Notes under the pieces: model-generated
Databases searched by the model: none
Seen by the model: the letters and a program-made list of their open reading frames with translations, nothing else
What the model was told of the DNA's origin: nothing
Assembly (NCBI GenBank): GCA_009760855.2
Contig: WPIO01000099.1
Coordinates: forward strand, 1,362,001-1,426,000
Origin: Cristatella mucedo
Taxonomy: Eukaryota; Bryozoa; Phylactolaemata; Cristatellidae
DNA length: 64,000 nucleotides
Direction: 5' to 3'
Shown here: positions 34,501 to 45,115 of the stretch, piece by piece
Position numbering within the stretch: the stretch's first letter is position 1
Layout: every line of letters starts with the position of its first letter
Program-made: the position numbers and the translations under genes

Positions 34501-35159
34501 TAAGGGAAGCAAAATTTTGAAAATCAACTATGAAATTAATTTTATATATTACTTCATCCATACTTGCTATTTATGTACGTTTGTGAGTCTTTTATGATAA
34601 TACCATTCGTTTGCACCCTGCAAATTGGGTTTTATTTCATGAAGGTGGTGGAGGATGCGAGTGGAAAGAGGGCACCGGATATCTGATCTCGCTAAGGGCA
34701 CAATAATGCCTCAGACCTGCCCGTCCTGGGATCAAGGGCGCCACACAACTACTTGCGGTGGCTCTTGAAGCTTCTGGGCCTTCCCAGAATTCGCACGGCG
34801 GCTCGTCAGGCCTCTGGGCGTTACCCGAACAGGCTAATCTGGATGCAACCGGCCCATTGACCTGGTACTGCTACTTATCAGCAGTGCCTCCCCACAGCCC
34901 CGACTCACCAAAGTACCCTGACCGCTCTATCGCACGCACACACACAAGCACTCCGGAGCTACTGCTTCCGCTCATCACAAGTAACTGCTTGTGAATGTGT
35001 AGTTCTTAGCAGCGGTTTGCCCTAAGGACATAATGAGTGAGAACATTATGAGCGATCACTTTCCTCCACTGTCAAGTCAATCCTACTTTCAGCAAAGAAA
35101 TACATCACGAAAATCAGTGCCTGCTTTGATAAGAGCTCAAATGGCAGGCAAGCTAGTTT
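34501..35159. other. Unassigned spacer
   Basis: The first 120 bases are AT-rich and may be hAT-2 3' sequence. No terminal repeat found and no gene supported in the rest. Confidence 0.45.
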
Positions 35160-35790
35160 CCGTTATTTTCCACTCGGCATCTTGATTGCTGGAATGCTGC
35201 TTGTTCAGGCAACCCAGTACGTGCTTCTTGAACCGATGCAAAACGCAGTGACTCGATTGGTCTGTCGTAAATGTTGCCGCTACATTACCCTACTTCTGTC
35301 TTAGCTTTACGGGCTAAATATCAAGCCTCGATTGAGTCGGTTTTAAAGTCCTCAGGGCGGCTTATAACTAACAGGTCAAGGTTGCCCCAGAAGGCACCTA
35401 GTTTACTTTGGCAGTCCACCGGCACGTTCTTGCAAGCAAGCTTGCCATATCCGTTGAGATCGCTGTGCGATCGAGCCCTCTGTTCGCATCTCTTAACGTC
35501 TGTAGCTTCAGGGCACCGTCACTTCTTGCGATGAACGTGAATTTTTTTGAGTCCTAGTTAAAGACAGGCACATAGTGTTGCGTTCAGCTTTCCCCTTTAG
35601 CCCTGAATATAGACTTCTCACTCGGTTTCCTTCCTACGTGCCCTCGAGTAAGACTCAGTGCTTGTTACCAGCGATAGGTCTTACTGACAGCATAAAATGT
35701 TTAGTGTGATGGCTCTAAGCAATATACTTGTCTGCTTTTGCATGCTCAATACTATGCATGCCACTAACCGTTTTGTAGCGATTCTCTTCC
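35160..35790 (+). mobile_element. Very old LINE-A relic
   Basis: Only scattered matches remain on the plus strand: MQNAVTRLVCRK with the following RYITLLL (about 35240-35300), and 3' UTR-like gcatgctcaatactatgcatgccactaac split around 35740-35770. Much internal sequence does not match. Confidence 0.4.
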
Positions 35791-36649
35791 AGCTTGTCGT
35801 AAAGCACCCGACACAGAGGCCGTGTTCTCTAAGGTAACTCTATGGTAGAACTGAGACATTGGCATTTTTGCTTGCTTTATACCTATACATTTTCTTTAAG
35901 TCCATGTTATCCACCGAGAGTTGTGCTAACAAACTACTCGGGGTATCTTCCTGCATGCCTTTACATGTTAATCATAAGAATCACCAACACCTGCTGGTCT
36001 AAGCATGACTGGCTAAGCATCCATCACGTTTGCTTACGTCTGCTTGCTTGATACTGCCTACTCATCTTTTTTCTTGAACTTTGATTCTGTTGCAGCGTGT
36101 TGTAAAGTCCTTGTGTTGAGGTCAAGTTCTATTGGAGACCTATACAGCTGAAGCATATTTATTGTTATTATTTAGCCTCACAATGACTGCATGCTTTTGG
36201 CGTTGCTCTTGGAGCATCAAATTAATGGACGTCTACAAAGCACTGTCTAGCACACGATGTCAATTATAACTACAGTGTATGTAAGGTAGCATGACGATTT
36301 TCAGAATAATGAGGATCATGCTGTCAATTCATGTTGTTTCTCGATGGCTGCCAATAGCGTGACAGCCTAGTGAAAGCTGCACCTGCTGGCAATTTTTCTT
36401 GGCGATACAGACCTCTGGTGGATGTAATTGCCAAGCTAAATCGAGGCCGTCATTACTAGGCAGATGACACGCAGCTACACCTTTTGTGTAAGCTTTGACT
36501 TCTTTGCCTTGCTGCATGTCAAGCTCTCTCAACTTCCTTGCCGAATGTGCAGCTGACATGCCCACTTGCATTGCAGGAAACCACAGATTAAGCAATGCTA
36601 TAACTTACTAACTAGTCGTTAGAAAATCTTGTGACACTTAAATTGAAAT
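35791..36649. other. Unassigned spacer
   Basis: No supported gene. Short frames at 35842-36051 and 36329-36595 (minus) show no domain. Confidence 0.45.
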
Positions 36650-37450
36650 GATTAGAGCTCAAAATCAACTCTGCTAGCATATCTGTAGTGACGTCTGCAC
36701 ACAATCTAGATGTTCTGTTCTAAAGTGAAGATTCACGAGACGATTACATCAGCTCCAGACAAGTAGGCCTACTTTCAGCTGTCAAAATTATACAAATTCT
36801 GGCAAGCTTAGACAGAGAAACTAAATTCCAATTAGTGCATACGTGTATGACATCCTGCCCTGACTTCTGTAAGTCACAGCTTGCACATCTTCAGGCCAGT
36901 GCAATCAGTCGAGCACTGTCGGCGAAATAATGTGCAGCTTTACTTGTCTGTCGTCAGCGTTATATCGTTGCCACGTTATACAGCCTCATGACGAACTTCA
37001 CTGGCTCTCAATCAAGCAAGCATTGCATAGACCTAAAGGTTTTGGGTCACTCACTTTGAGGTCCATTCTTTCTCTTGCGATAGCCTAAACTCGCGAGTAT
37101 GACATCCCAATCCTGGTATGCTTCGTACCACCTGCTCTCGTATCGCAAGTCGTTAAGCTCTGCCACGAACCATCCTAAAATCCTTCGGAGACCGTACTTT
37201 ACTTATGTACTTAAAGTCTGGAAACCACTTCCGACTGACGCCACGACATCCCTCCCGATTACATTTTTAAAAGAAACTGCAAACGCACCATTTTCTCTCT
37301 CCATTAGATGGGGCCTCGTGCATTGACCTTAACAAGCTGTGCATCTTAAGCGCTAACCATATTGACGTGTTTTCTGTTAAGCATGTTTAAGGTGCCTGTA
37401 AAGAGATTTCAATCTCTCGGAGTGCTACAGAATTAATAATTGCTAATAAT
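36650..37450 (+). mobile_element. Old LINE-A copy, 3' third
   Basis: Plus-strand decayed copy that can be followed from the SASISPVESARNLG region (gctagcatatctgtagtgac) through SSTV-, CNSLL- and SLHSLA-type blocks to a 3' end near 37400-37450 (agagatttcaatctctcgg). No long frame remains. Confidence 0.65.
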
Positions 37451-37529
37451 GACCCGGTTGGAAGAATCCTTTAACCTAAATTAAAGCTGACAGAAAAGAA
37501 GGCAGGATGCAAAGCACTCTAAGAACAGT

Positions 37530-37535
37530 TTTATT
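37530..37535 (-). terminator. Candidate poly(A) signal AATAAA
   Basis: On the minus strand AATAAA lies about 140 bases downstream of the stop of the candidate exon at 37675-37811 and is followed by a T-rich stretch (ttcttttctgtc in complement orientation, near 37480-37500), the arrangement of a metazoan polyadenylation site. Confidence 0.4.
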
Positions 37536-37674
37536 TGGAGAACAAAGTAGAGACAGACTTTACCAGAAAGCTGTGGCTTAACCAATATTTGAGGCTCTGA
37601 GCAGTCACAAGGGGTCATGTGTATCATTGATATCAAAATCTGATTGCAAGCAGTACTTTTTAAAAGGTACATTA

Positions 37675-37811
37675 CAGCATGGTAGCATCTGCTGCTTTCT
37701 CCTCAATAAATGTAGAATTACCAGTTTTCATGCCGAAGAATTCGACTTCTTGCACTGCACCGGTTGGAGAAACACATAAAGCGTTTGCAACGGCCGACAG
37801 TTCATGCTCGG
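37675..37811 (-). CDS. Candidate terminal coding exon of an unknown host gene
   Basis: On the minus strand a frame reads HELSAVANALCVSPTGAVQE and then VEFFGMKTGNSTFIEEKAAD before ending ATML-stop at 37675. It is preceded by a pyrimidine-rich stretch ending CCCCCCGAG, which could be a splice acceptor, and followed by a plausible poly(A) signal. The amino-acid make-up is ordinary and the segment does not match any LINE or SINE here. A LINE-A copy in the same orientation lies just upstream, which would place it in the preceding intron. I do not recognise the protein. A single short frame can be chance, so this stays tentative. Confidence 0.35.
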
Positions 37812-37827
37812 GGGGGGGATGATGAGA

Positions 37828-38890
37828 TAATAATAATAATAATAGTAATAATAATAATAAAAGTAATTCATTTAATACAGCACCCTCAGAGAACTCAAAT
37901 CTCTTTCTTGGCACTTTTATTTGCTGCAAAGGACGCATGATCAAATGGTTAGTGGTAGCATGATCAAAAAACGACAAGAATAACATGGTTGAGGGTGACA
38001 TTCACAGGGTCAGCATGCCAGTAAGGTTAGTGGCAGCATGCGAAGTGTCAGCTGGCATAAGCACATAAAGGATGAATCACAGGGACATTGATCAAGTCAG
38101 GAGATGTCACGAAAGTAGGATGTGAGTTACAGGCTTTGTGAGCCTACGAACTAAAGGCACGGTCTCCAAAGGATTTGAGATTTGTACCAGGTATGGGTAA
38201 ACAATCCGAAATGCAGTTGGTACGATGCTTAGCCTGGCGGGGCAGTAGATCTGCTAGGTGGGCTGGAGCCAAAGAATGAAGGGACCTAAAAGCTTGTGAC
38301 AGAACCTTCGGTCGACGTGTTGCTTGACTTGGAGCCAGTCCACGTCGGCGAGAAAAGGCATGGTATGGCAACTGTAGTGCTCACGACAAACAAGCCAAGC
38401 TGCCGAGTTTTGAACCAGCTGTAAGCACCTGAGTGCACAGGCCGGTAGATCAGAAAGCAGTGAATTGCATAAGTCAAGACGGGATGCCAAAAATGCATGG
38501 ACAAAGTTAGATGTGGTATCCCTGTCTAAACACGCCCGAATTTTAGCAATGCTATACAGCTGATAGCAGGCTGACTTAATTGTGGAGCTGATGAAAGGTC
38601 ACTTTGGAAGAGGGCACCTGCATTTCGTGCAGATTCAACAGGAGACATGCTGGCAGAGCCGATTGTGGGCATTAGCCTTTCAAATTTCTGAATCGCACAT
38701 GGTTTGCCCATAACTGGTAAGTTGGTTCTATCATCTTTCAATTTAAGAAAGTTCGCTACCATCCATGGACAGATATCATCAATACATGCAGCACGGGATT
38801 AGAAAGAACAGGACGTGCTGAAGGGCTGGGAGGAATCAAAGAAAAGGTACAAATGCATGCATTCTGCACACAAGTGAAAGCCCACGGAAG
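37828..38890 (-). mobile_element. LINE-A copy, 3' half of the coding region
   Basis: Minus-strand copy with a long (AAT)n tail (37829-37862), a 3' end (cagcaccctcagagaactca), 3' UTR, C-terminal block (LAPAHLADLLPRQAKHRTN, SNC-type CNSLLSDLPACALRCLQLV in another frame) and the ANFLKLKDDRTNLPVMGKP block at about 38526-38762. It ends near the YADD region. Deletions are present: the APKAWN block is shortened and about 50 bases before the SLHS block are lost. Confidence 0.75.
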
Positions 38891-39221
38891 TTGGTTGAAC
38901 CTTTTGAGTAACTGACATATTCAGCAAAGGAGATGCAGGAAGCAGCCACAGACCTAATACTGCATAATTCTGTTTCGCATTTAAGGTACTGCAAGATTAT
39001 GGCTATCAAAGGCGAACTGCAAGCATGGGAGAATCCATTTAAATAAATCCGAAAGCAATGCAGCGAGTTACCAAGCCAACAGGCCAAGCAACGTTGCATA
39101 GAGTCAGCAGGCAGCTGAGGTTATTGGGAAAGAGCAGAGTAAAAGTTGGAACTCTCTCCTTGTCACACTGGCTTGAGTTCCTTATCAACACCACTATCAT
39201 TAGCTGAGGCAAACCTATATT
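38891..39221. other. Unassigned spacer
   Basis: No gene or repeat recognised. Confidence 0.5.
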
Positions 39222-39300
39222 ATTATTATAATTCCTTTGTATAGCACCCTAAGAGAACTTAATCTCTGTTCAGGTGCTTCACATATGCCTACGGGGTCAA
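39222..39300 (-). mobile_element. SINE-2 fragment, LINE-like end only
   Basis: The 3' end of SINE-2 on the minus strand (tagcaccctaagagaactta, ttcaggtgcttcacatatgc) with the same 16-base hairpin core as LINE-A (agagaacttaatctct). Truncated before the B box. Confidence 0.7.
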
Positions 39301-39824
39301 GCAACAGGACATATAAGGCACTGCCTGAGTGAGATGATTTGCCCTAGCTGGATATTGTTCCATCGTGCATTGCAAGCTTGCAATCCACAATTCAGTTCTT
39401 TCTCGAGGAGACATCCGGAAAGTCCTGTTGCAGCTGATGCTGTCTCGGATTCGAACAGACATCGATAGTGATGCACATGATTCAAATTCATTTAAAAAAG
39501 GCTTTCTATAAGGAATTTAAAATAATTTAGATTTATTTCCAGGGCATTTTTTGGTTCTTTTTATTTAAAAAAGGTAAGATTACTTCTGTAGTACAGGCAA
39601 TACTAATGGCTCCGGCGATTGAAAGCAATTTGGTGATAATGCGTAAGCACTGGCACCCAAGCCATCATCTTAAAAAGGAGTTAACAAGAATCGACATGAC
39701 TGAAGACCTAAAATGCCATTAAGCTCAGCTCAGTGCAAAGATTGTGACAAATTGTTCTCGTGGGCAGCAGCAGCATTTGTTCGTCAAGCGAAGAGAGAAA
39801 GAATTTAATATAATAATATAATTT
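39301..39824. other. Unassigned AT-rich spacer
   Basis: No gene or repeat recognised. Confidence 0.5.
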
Positions 39825-39962
39825 AATTCATTTATATAGCGCCCCAAGAGAACTTGATCTCTATTCAGGCGCTTCACATGTGCCTCGGGACTCGAGCCCA
39901 TGACCTCAGTCAGACCTTGGTCGGGGCGAGCACCTTAACCGCTAGACCAAACCAGCTTGGCA
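39825..39962 (-). mobile_element. SINE-2 copy, complete
   Basis: Minus-strand complete SINE-2. Read on the minus strand: GCCAAGCTGGTTTGGTCTAG with an A-box-like TGGTCTAGCGG, a B-box-like GGGCTCGAGTCCCG, a short centre, and a LINE-A-like 3' end (AGAGATCAAGTTCTCT, one base different from LINE-A). Confidence 0.8.
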
Positions 39963-40918
39963 ATTTCCCTCGGTTCCTGAACAGAAAATTCTGGATCAAT
40001 ATTTGGGGGCTAGGAGTTGGAGATTATCATTGAAGAAGGCAACAATTCACGAATTAAAAAATGTATTAATTTAAAATATCTAAAACTCTTTAAAAAAGCC
40101 GATAATGCCACCCAATACAAAAACATAACACTAGACGACTACCATCCATTTTCTGCTTAAGCAGCTGCATGCGATGTACATAGGTGCATGTGCAAGCCGG
40201 CCTTATCGGCTCTCTCCACATAACAAACTGGGTTGCAACCACCAAAAACCGTGTTGCAACTCACACCACAGAACAAAGAACTGTTTGGCTGCCTAGCAAT
40301 GACTTGTCAATAGTTTAAACGTCAGTAATCGCGTGGGAGCTATAGCCTAACACCACTGCACTTGCTTGTGGTGGTTGCTATGCATGGGCACCAAAGCCCC
40401 AGGCGACAAGGCAGCCTGCTGGCCGGACAGCAGGCAAGAAGCCTTTCATCCTTAGTCTGCAGACAGCCTGCACGGCTACTATTTATAGTGCTGTTCATAG
40501 CAAATCACTGGCTGCATCGTCTAAAAGAGGGTTGAGCAGTCGAGAGCGTCCAAGCATTTCTGGTGTGCTAGCAAGCATCTGTCAATGGCATGGAAGCGAG
40601 TGCTTGCTAGCTCACCACTCACAGCCACGAGGTGCCGAAGGGTGCTTTGGGTCGGCGATCCACTTACCACGATCATCTCAGGTATGTGGCATACCATCCT
40701 AAATGGTGCGAGCACGTGCCTGCCTGTGTACGGACGGGTGTAAGAGTCTACACACATGCTCAGGTTCCTTTAAGCGACAATCTGAACTAGAGAATCGTTG
40801 GCCACACACTAGTAGCAGGAGTGATGCCTCTCTCTCTCTGCTCACGTGGGCACTGCAGACCTTCCCTTGCAGCACTAGCGCCTAAGAACTGCTGTAAGGG
40901 AAGCCGAATGCACGACCT
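39963..40918. other. Unassigned; 3' flank of the zinc-finger gene
   Basis: Would contain the zinc-finger gene's 3' UTR on the minus strand. I see no AATAAA in the expected strand and position. No other gene. Confidence 0.45.
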
Positions 40919-42061
40919 CTAGCGAGCGTGAACGCTCAGGTGTCTTCTCAGACTACTGGGGTCTGAGAACCGCTTGCCGCAATGATCACATGCATGTGGC
41001 CTCTCGCCCGTGTGTGTGTTGAGATGCGTCTTCAGATCGCTGCGTTCTCTAAATAGCTTGCCACAATAATCGCAGGTGTGACGCTTCTCTTCTGAAAGCC
41101 TACGCAAATGTCTCTTCAGGTTATCGGCGCTTTGAAACAGCTTGCCACAATGATCACAGGCATAGGCCTTCGCACCAGCGTGTGTGCTGAGGTGAATCCT
41201 CAGAGAGCTGCGTTCTCTAAACAGCTTGCCACAACAATCGCAGGCGTGACGTCTCTCTTCTGAAAGCCTACGCAAGTGTCTCTTCAGGTAAGCAGCACTT
41301 AGAAACCGTTTGCTACAATGATTGCAGGCATACGAACTCTCGCCTTTGTGTGTGTTGAGGTGAATCCTCAGAGCAGTGCTGTCCATAAACCGCTTGTCAC
41401 AGTGATTGCAGGCGTGAAGCCTCTCTGCTGAAAGCCTGTGCACGTGCCTCTTCAGGTAAGCAGCACTTAGAAACCGTTTGCCACAATGATCACACACATA
41501 CGACCTCTCGTCCTTATGCGCGTTCAGGTGAACCCTCAGAGCGCTGCTGTCCATAAATCGCTTGTCGCACTGATTGCAGGCATGAGGCATCTCTCCTGTA
41601 TGCCTAAGTAAGTGCCTTTTCAGGTGAGTGGCTAGTACAAATTTCTTGCCACAAAGATTGCAGGCATGAGGCTTCACTCCTGAATGCTTATTTGAGTGCA
41701 TTTTTAAACGACTGGCCGATGTGAACCGCATGCCGCAATGCTCACACACGTGCAGCCTCTTGCTCACGTGCGAGCGCATGTGTCTCTTCAAATACCACAA
41801 GTATCCGAACTGCATGCCACACTGATCGCATCCATGCGGCAGATCTCCAGTGTGCAGGCGCGTGTGCTTCTTTAGGCTGCGCAAAGTAGAGTACCATTTG
41901 CCACACCAATCGCACGAATGCTGCCCCTCTCTCGTCTGCACGATAGCGCTACCGTTGGAGGTGCCATCCTCTGTCGAGCCTTGACCAGACCGATCGCCGG
42001 TGGTTGACTGTTGCTGGCTACCGACCTCGTGAACCCCAGTCTTGCGGCGACCAGTTGCCAT
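40919..42061 (-). CDS. C2H2 zinc-finger protein with 12 tandem fingers
   Basis: Intact 380-codon minus-strand frame from ATG 42061 to TAG 40919. A 47-residue Ser/Gly/Thr-rich N-terminus without a recognisable effector domain (no KRAB, BTB or ZAD) is followed by 12 fingers at an exact 28-residue spacing from residue 48 to the end. Fingers 1-5, 7, 9, 11 and 12 have all four ligands (CxxC...HxxxH). Fingers 6, 8 and 10 have Leu in place of the last His (HVHRL, HLRRL, HLRRL). Fingers 5-10 look like a repeated two-finger unit. Tandem C2H2 fingers typically bind DNA in the nucleus, so a transcription regulator is the likely role; the target is unknown. A splice acceptor-like sequence (gtttttgactgcag) lies 40 bases upstream of the ATG, so a non-coding 5' exon probably exists outside. 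It could also be an expanded lineage-specific member of a large family. Confidence 0.9.
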   Translation of the reverse strand: MATGRRKTGVHEVGSQQQSTTGDRSGQGSTEDGTSNGSAIVQTREGQHSCDWCGKWYSTLRSLKKHTRLHTGDLPHGCDQCGMQFGYLWYLKRHMRSHVSKRLHVCEHCGMRFTSASRLKMHSNKHSGVKPHACNLCGKKFVLATHLKRHLLRHTGEMPHACNQCDKRFMDSSALRVHLNAHKDERSYVCDHCGKRFLSAAYLKRHVHRLSAERLHACNHCDKRFMDSTALRIHLNTHKGESSYACNHCSKRFLSAAYLKRHLRRLSEERRHACDCCGKLFRERSSLRIHLSTHAGAKAYACDHCGKLFQSADNLKRHLRRLSEEKRHTCDYCGKLFRERSDLKTHLNTHTGERPHACDHCGKRFSDPSSLRRHLSVHAR

Positions 42062-42088
42062 AGTAGTGGCTGGCAGCCGAGCTATGAC

Positions 42089-42103
42089 TTCCTAGTTCGA
42101 CCT
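42089..42103 (-). promoter_or_regulatory. Candidate splice acceptor upstream of the zinc-finger start codon
   Basis: On the minus strand, a T-rich stretch followed by GACTGCAG then GT lies about 40 bases before the ATG. It fits a 3' splice site of an intron in the 5' UTR. Confidence 0.4.
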
Positions 42104-42244
42104 GCAGTCAAAAACACAAAGTTATTTTCCCAGCAAAGTGATTATTGATTTGTGATTTAGAAATAGCTGTTGAAAAATATCTCCCTGTTGTTGTTACCTA
42201 CCTCACTGTTAACATGCAACAAAAGCTGAAAAGGTCAAACCCGA

Positions 42245-42475
42245 GAAGTGGGTGGGCTCTGCCAGCTTATTTCTCGTAGCCTCTGCGGGAAATATTGGAA
42301 ACTGCACTATACTGACGTCAACGTTCTCTCTATCTCTAGTTTTAGATCTCTCCATTCTCTGGGTCCAGCCTTCTTATCAGAATTACTGCCTCACCAAGCT
42401 AGGCATCGTACCACCCGAATTTCTTACTTCAATCTTACTTATGGTTATAGCTCGCACTTAAATAAACCACCAACA
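42245..42475 (+). mobile_element. LINE-A relic
   Basis: Plus-strand pieces of the SASIS/VASAGN block joined directly to the FRSLHSLGPAFLSELLPHQA block, with the roughly 300 bases normally between them deleted. Confidence 0.6.
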
Positions 42476-42784
42476 GATTTGTAACGAATTATCAGTGATT
42501 TTGCGGCATATTTAAAAAAAAAGTAATTTCGAGCCTAGCCCTGCCTACATGAAAATCTTTCGGGTCTTGCCCATACATGAGACTTGTTTGGGCCCTCAGC
42601 TAAAAACGTTTGCAGGTATTGTACCCTAGATGAAAACCTTATTTCACCACTGGCTATACCTCTCTTTCTGTTTGTTGCACGAGGTGTAGCCTTCGAGCTA
42701 CCTATACACTCACTCCATCAGCTCAGCTGCTAATTTCAATCTAGTTGACTGTCATGCCTGATTCCCATTTAAGGGTTGTAGCTC
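42476..42784. other. Unassigned spacer
   Basis: No gene or repeat recognised. Confidence 0.45.
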
Positions 42785-43187
42785 CGTGGCATTGCCAATA
42801 GATCTGTCTGTCTTGCTTGTTCTTCAGCTCAGCTTTGCCTGTATAACCGCCAGCGATTCAGTGTATGCTCCTACTAGCTCCGAGGTCTTACTTTCCATAG
42901 ACAACCACATTAGCTCCACAGTCCTTCTTTTTGCTACACAAAATTGCTCAAAGTCGGGCTTCTTTAGAAAGCGATACCAAATTTATATTGGCCGATGAAT
43001 TTGTGACATCCAGTCACGACTTCTGTAACATCCTGCTTGCTGGTCTACAAGCCTGAGCGATCGAGCACTTGCAGCAGTTGCAACAATTCTGGAGCTTGGC
43101 TTGTCTGTCGTGATAATCGCATTTGCCACACCTCACTACTTTTTGGGGACCTGCACTGTCTCCCAGTCAAGCAATACATCAACTTTT
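42785..43187 (+). mobile_element. LINE-A relic, middle to C-terminal block
   Basis: Plus-strand decayed copy from the SISPVES block through NHISSTV, RLVCR-type and the HWLPVKQ block (cagtcaagcaatacatcaac), ending abruptly at about 43187, where another copy of the same family starts earlier in the gene. Confidence 0.6.
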
Positions 43188-44045
43188 GCTAAAATTCGCC
43201 TTATTTAGACAGGGATACCGCATCTAAACTGATCTATTCTCCACTGTGAAATTCCATCTTGACTTATGTAATTCACTGCTTGCTGGTCAACGGCCTGTGT
43301 ACTCAGGGGTTGACAGCTGGTGCAAAACTCGGCAGCTAGGCTAGTCTGTTGTGAGCCTTGCGGCTGCCATATCACACCACTTCTCCCCGACCTGCACTGG
43401 CTCCCAGTCACGCAGGGCATCGACTTAGAGCTTTGTCACTCACTTTTAGGTCTCTTCATTCTTTGGCTCCAGCCTACCTATCAGATCTACTCCCTTATCA
43501 GGCTAAACATCGTACCATCTGCTTTTCTGAATCGAATCTACACCTATACATCGTATGAACATCTGATCCTTGGAGACTGTGCGTTCAGTTTATACACTCG
43601 CAAAGCCTGGACCTCACTTCCGACTGGCATCATGACATCCCTTAACTTGACCACATTTAAAAAGAAACAAAAAATGCACCTATTTATGACATCATTTAGT
43701 GGGCCCATGTCATTAGTCCTTTATGTGCTTATGTGTGCTGACACCGTGCATGCTGCCATTAACCATAGCTACAATATATATAGTTCATTTGCATAGCACC
43801 CCAAGAGAACTTAATCTCTATTCAGGTGCTTCACATACGCCTCGGGGCTCGAGCCCACGACTTCAGCCAGACCTTGGTCGCAGTGAGCCCCTTTACCACT
43901 GGACCAAACCAGCTCGGCCATATTTGCATTCTGGCCCTGTGCATGTCACCCCTAACCATGCTATGCTTGTTGTTATTGAACATGCTACTACTAACCATTC
44001 AATAGCTCTTGCTTTGCAGCAAATATAAACTGCCTAAAAGGAGAT
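43188..44045 (+). mobile_element. LINE-A copy containing a SINE-2
   Basis: Plus-strand copy from the KIRACLDRDT block (gctaaaattcgccttattta) through VQNSAARLVC, DLHWLPVTQGIDL, and the C-terminal frame to a 3' UTR at about 43700. A SINE-2 insertion splits the 3' UTR at 43768-43917. The tail ends near 44045 (ggagattataataatg) with the hairpin core partly lost. Confidence 0.75.
43768..43917 (-). mobile_element. SINE-2 copy with target-site duplication, nested in LINE-A 3' UTR
   Basis: Complete minus-strand SINE-2 flanked by the 5-base direct repeat CCATA (43763-43767 and 43918-43922). The LINE 3' UTR reads continuously across it. The 3' end includes agagaacttaatctct, identical to the LINE-A core, and the tRNA head has A-box-like TGGTCCAGTGG and B-box-like GGGCTCGAGCCCC in complement. 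Confidence 0.85.
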
Positions 44046-44300
44046 TATAATAATGATAATAATAAATTTGCATAGCACCCCCATAGATCTGAATCTCTCT
44101 CTAGGCACTTTACAAGTGCTGCATATAAAGCATTACCAAATATTTGGTGGTAACATCGGCAAGCAGCACGCACACCAAGCAGCAGACATGAACAGAAAAC
44201 CAGGTACACACACACGAAGTACGAATCACAAAGACCCACTAAATGTTGTAGTAAAGTGGTGTTTATGAAGCTACTTTTTAAATGACTTCTTGTCAGGGCA
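44046..44300 (-). mobile_element. LINE-A variant 3' fragment
   Basis: Minus-strand 3' end with the same diverged UTR as the 14083 copy (tgctgcatataaagcattac, tggtggtaacatcggcaagc). It begins with its tail in the tail of the previous plus-strand copy, so the two elements meet tail to tail. Confidence 0.7.
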
Positions 44301-44375
44301 CGTTCTGAAGTGCATCGACAGTGAGTGATTGAGTTCTCTAAAGGTGCTATAACAAACATTATTATTATTATGATG
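44301..44375 (+). mobile_element. LINE-A tail fragment
   Basis: Plus-strand 3' end only (gattgagttctctaaaggtg and ATT tail at 44350-44370). Confidence 0.65.
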
Positions 44376-44699
44376 ATCGTTATAACGATTACTACATACA
44401 TGTCAGTTGTTGCTTTTTATAAATATCGAGGCAGCTATGTCTTGATATACAGCCTGCACTGAGTTAGAGGCTGCTCTGGTTTCAAGCAGGCTTTAGGTGC
44501 TTGCTGTTAATGACCAAAGTAGGCCACTCCAGCCATTCGGCATAGATCAAGGACCTGGATATATATCAAGTTCTCTATGGGCACCAAACAAATAAAATGG
44601 GCTGTACATGCTTCTCGAGCACAGAGCCTGAAGGTTTAACAATAAATAATTATGAGTCAGCCGAGCAGATCACAAATCATTTGGTAATGTTTCCTGTAC
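44376..44699. other. Unassigned spacer
   Basis: No gene or repeat recognised. Confidence 0.5.
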
Positions 44700-44772
44700 C
44701 GCAAAGTGTACAGTGCCTAGAAGAAGATTCAGTTCTCTGAGGGTGCTATACAAATGTATTGTTATTATTATT
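44700..44772 (+). mobile_element. LINE-A-like tail fragment, variant core
   Basis: Plus-strand end with gtgcctagaagaagattcag and ttctctgagggtgctataca, then an ATT tail. The GCTATACAAATG variant of the end differs from the GCTTTATCAAGTG of most copies. Confidence 0.7.
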
Positions 44773-44775
44773 GAT

Positions 44776-44980
44776 CCCGGAAGCATACCTGTGTAACATT
44801 CGCAGGCAGCAGGCATAGTGTAACCCTAAGCAACAGAGTCAAGCAATGTAAAAATGCACGATAGGACCACGAAGTCGATAGGCTGCATGATTGGGTGCCA
44901 GTGTAGGTCGGAGAGACATGGTGCCGATGCAGGACTGACGACGATCGCGACGATGCGGTGCTTTGCACTCGCATTAAGAT
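44776..44980 (-). mobile_element. LINE-A C-terminal block fragment
   Basis: Minus-strand relic around HWHPIMQPIDFVVL (gattgggtgccagtgtaggt). It lies directly next to (AAT)n of the following tail fragment. Confidence 0.55.
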
Positions 44981-44982
44981 AG

Positions 44983-45115
44983 TAATAATAATAGTAATAA
45001 TAGCAATACATTTGTAATAGTGCCCTCGGAGAGCTCAATCACTCTCTAAGCCCTTTACATTTGCTGTACAGGAAGCATGATCGAATGGTTAGCAGTAGGA
45101 TGCTCAGCTAGAGCT
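44983..45115 (-). mobile_element. LINE-A tail fragment
   Basis: Minus-strand (AAT)n tail and 3' end (gtgccctcggagagctcaat), plus part of the UTR (gaagcatgatcgaatggtta). 5'-truncated. Confidence 0.75.
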
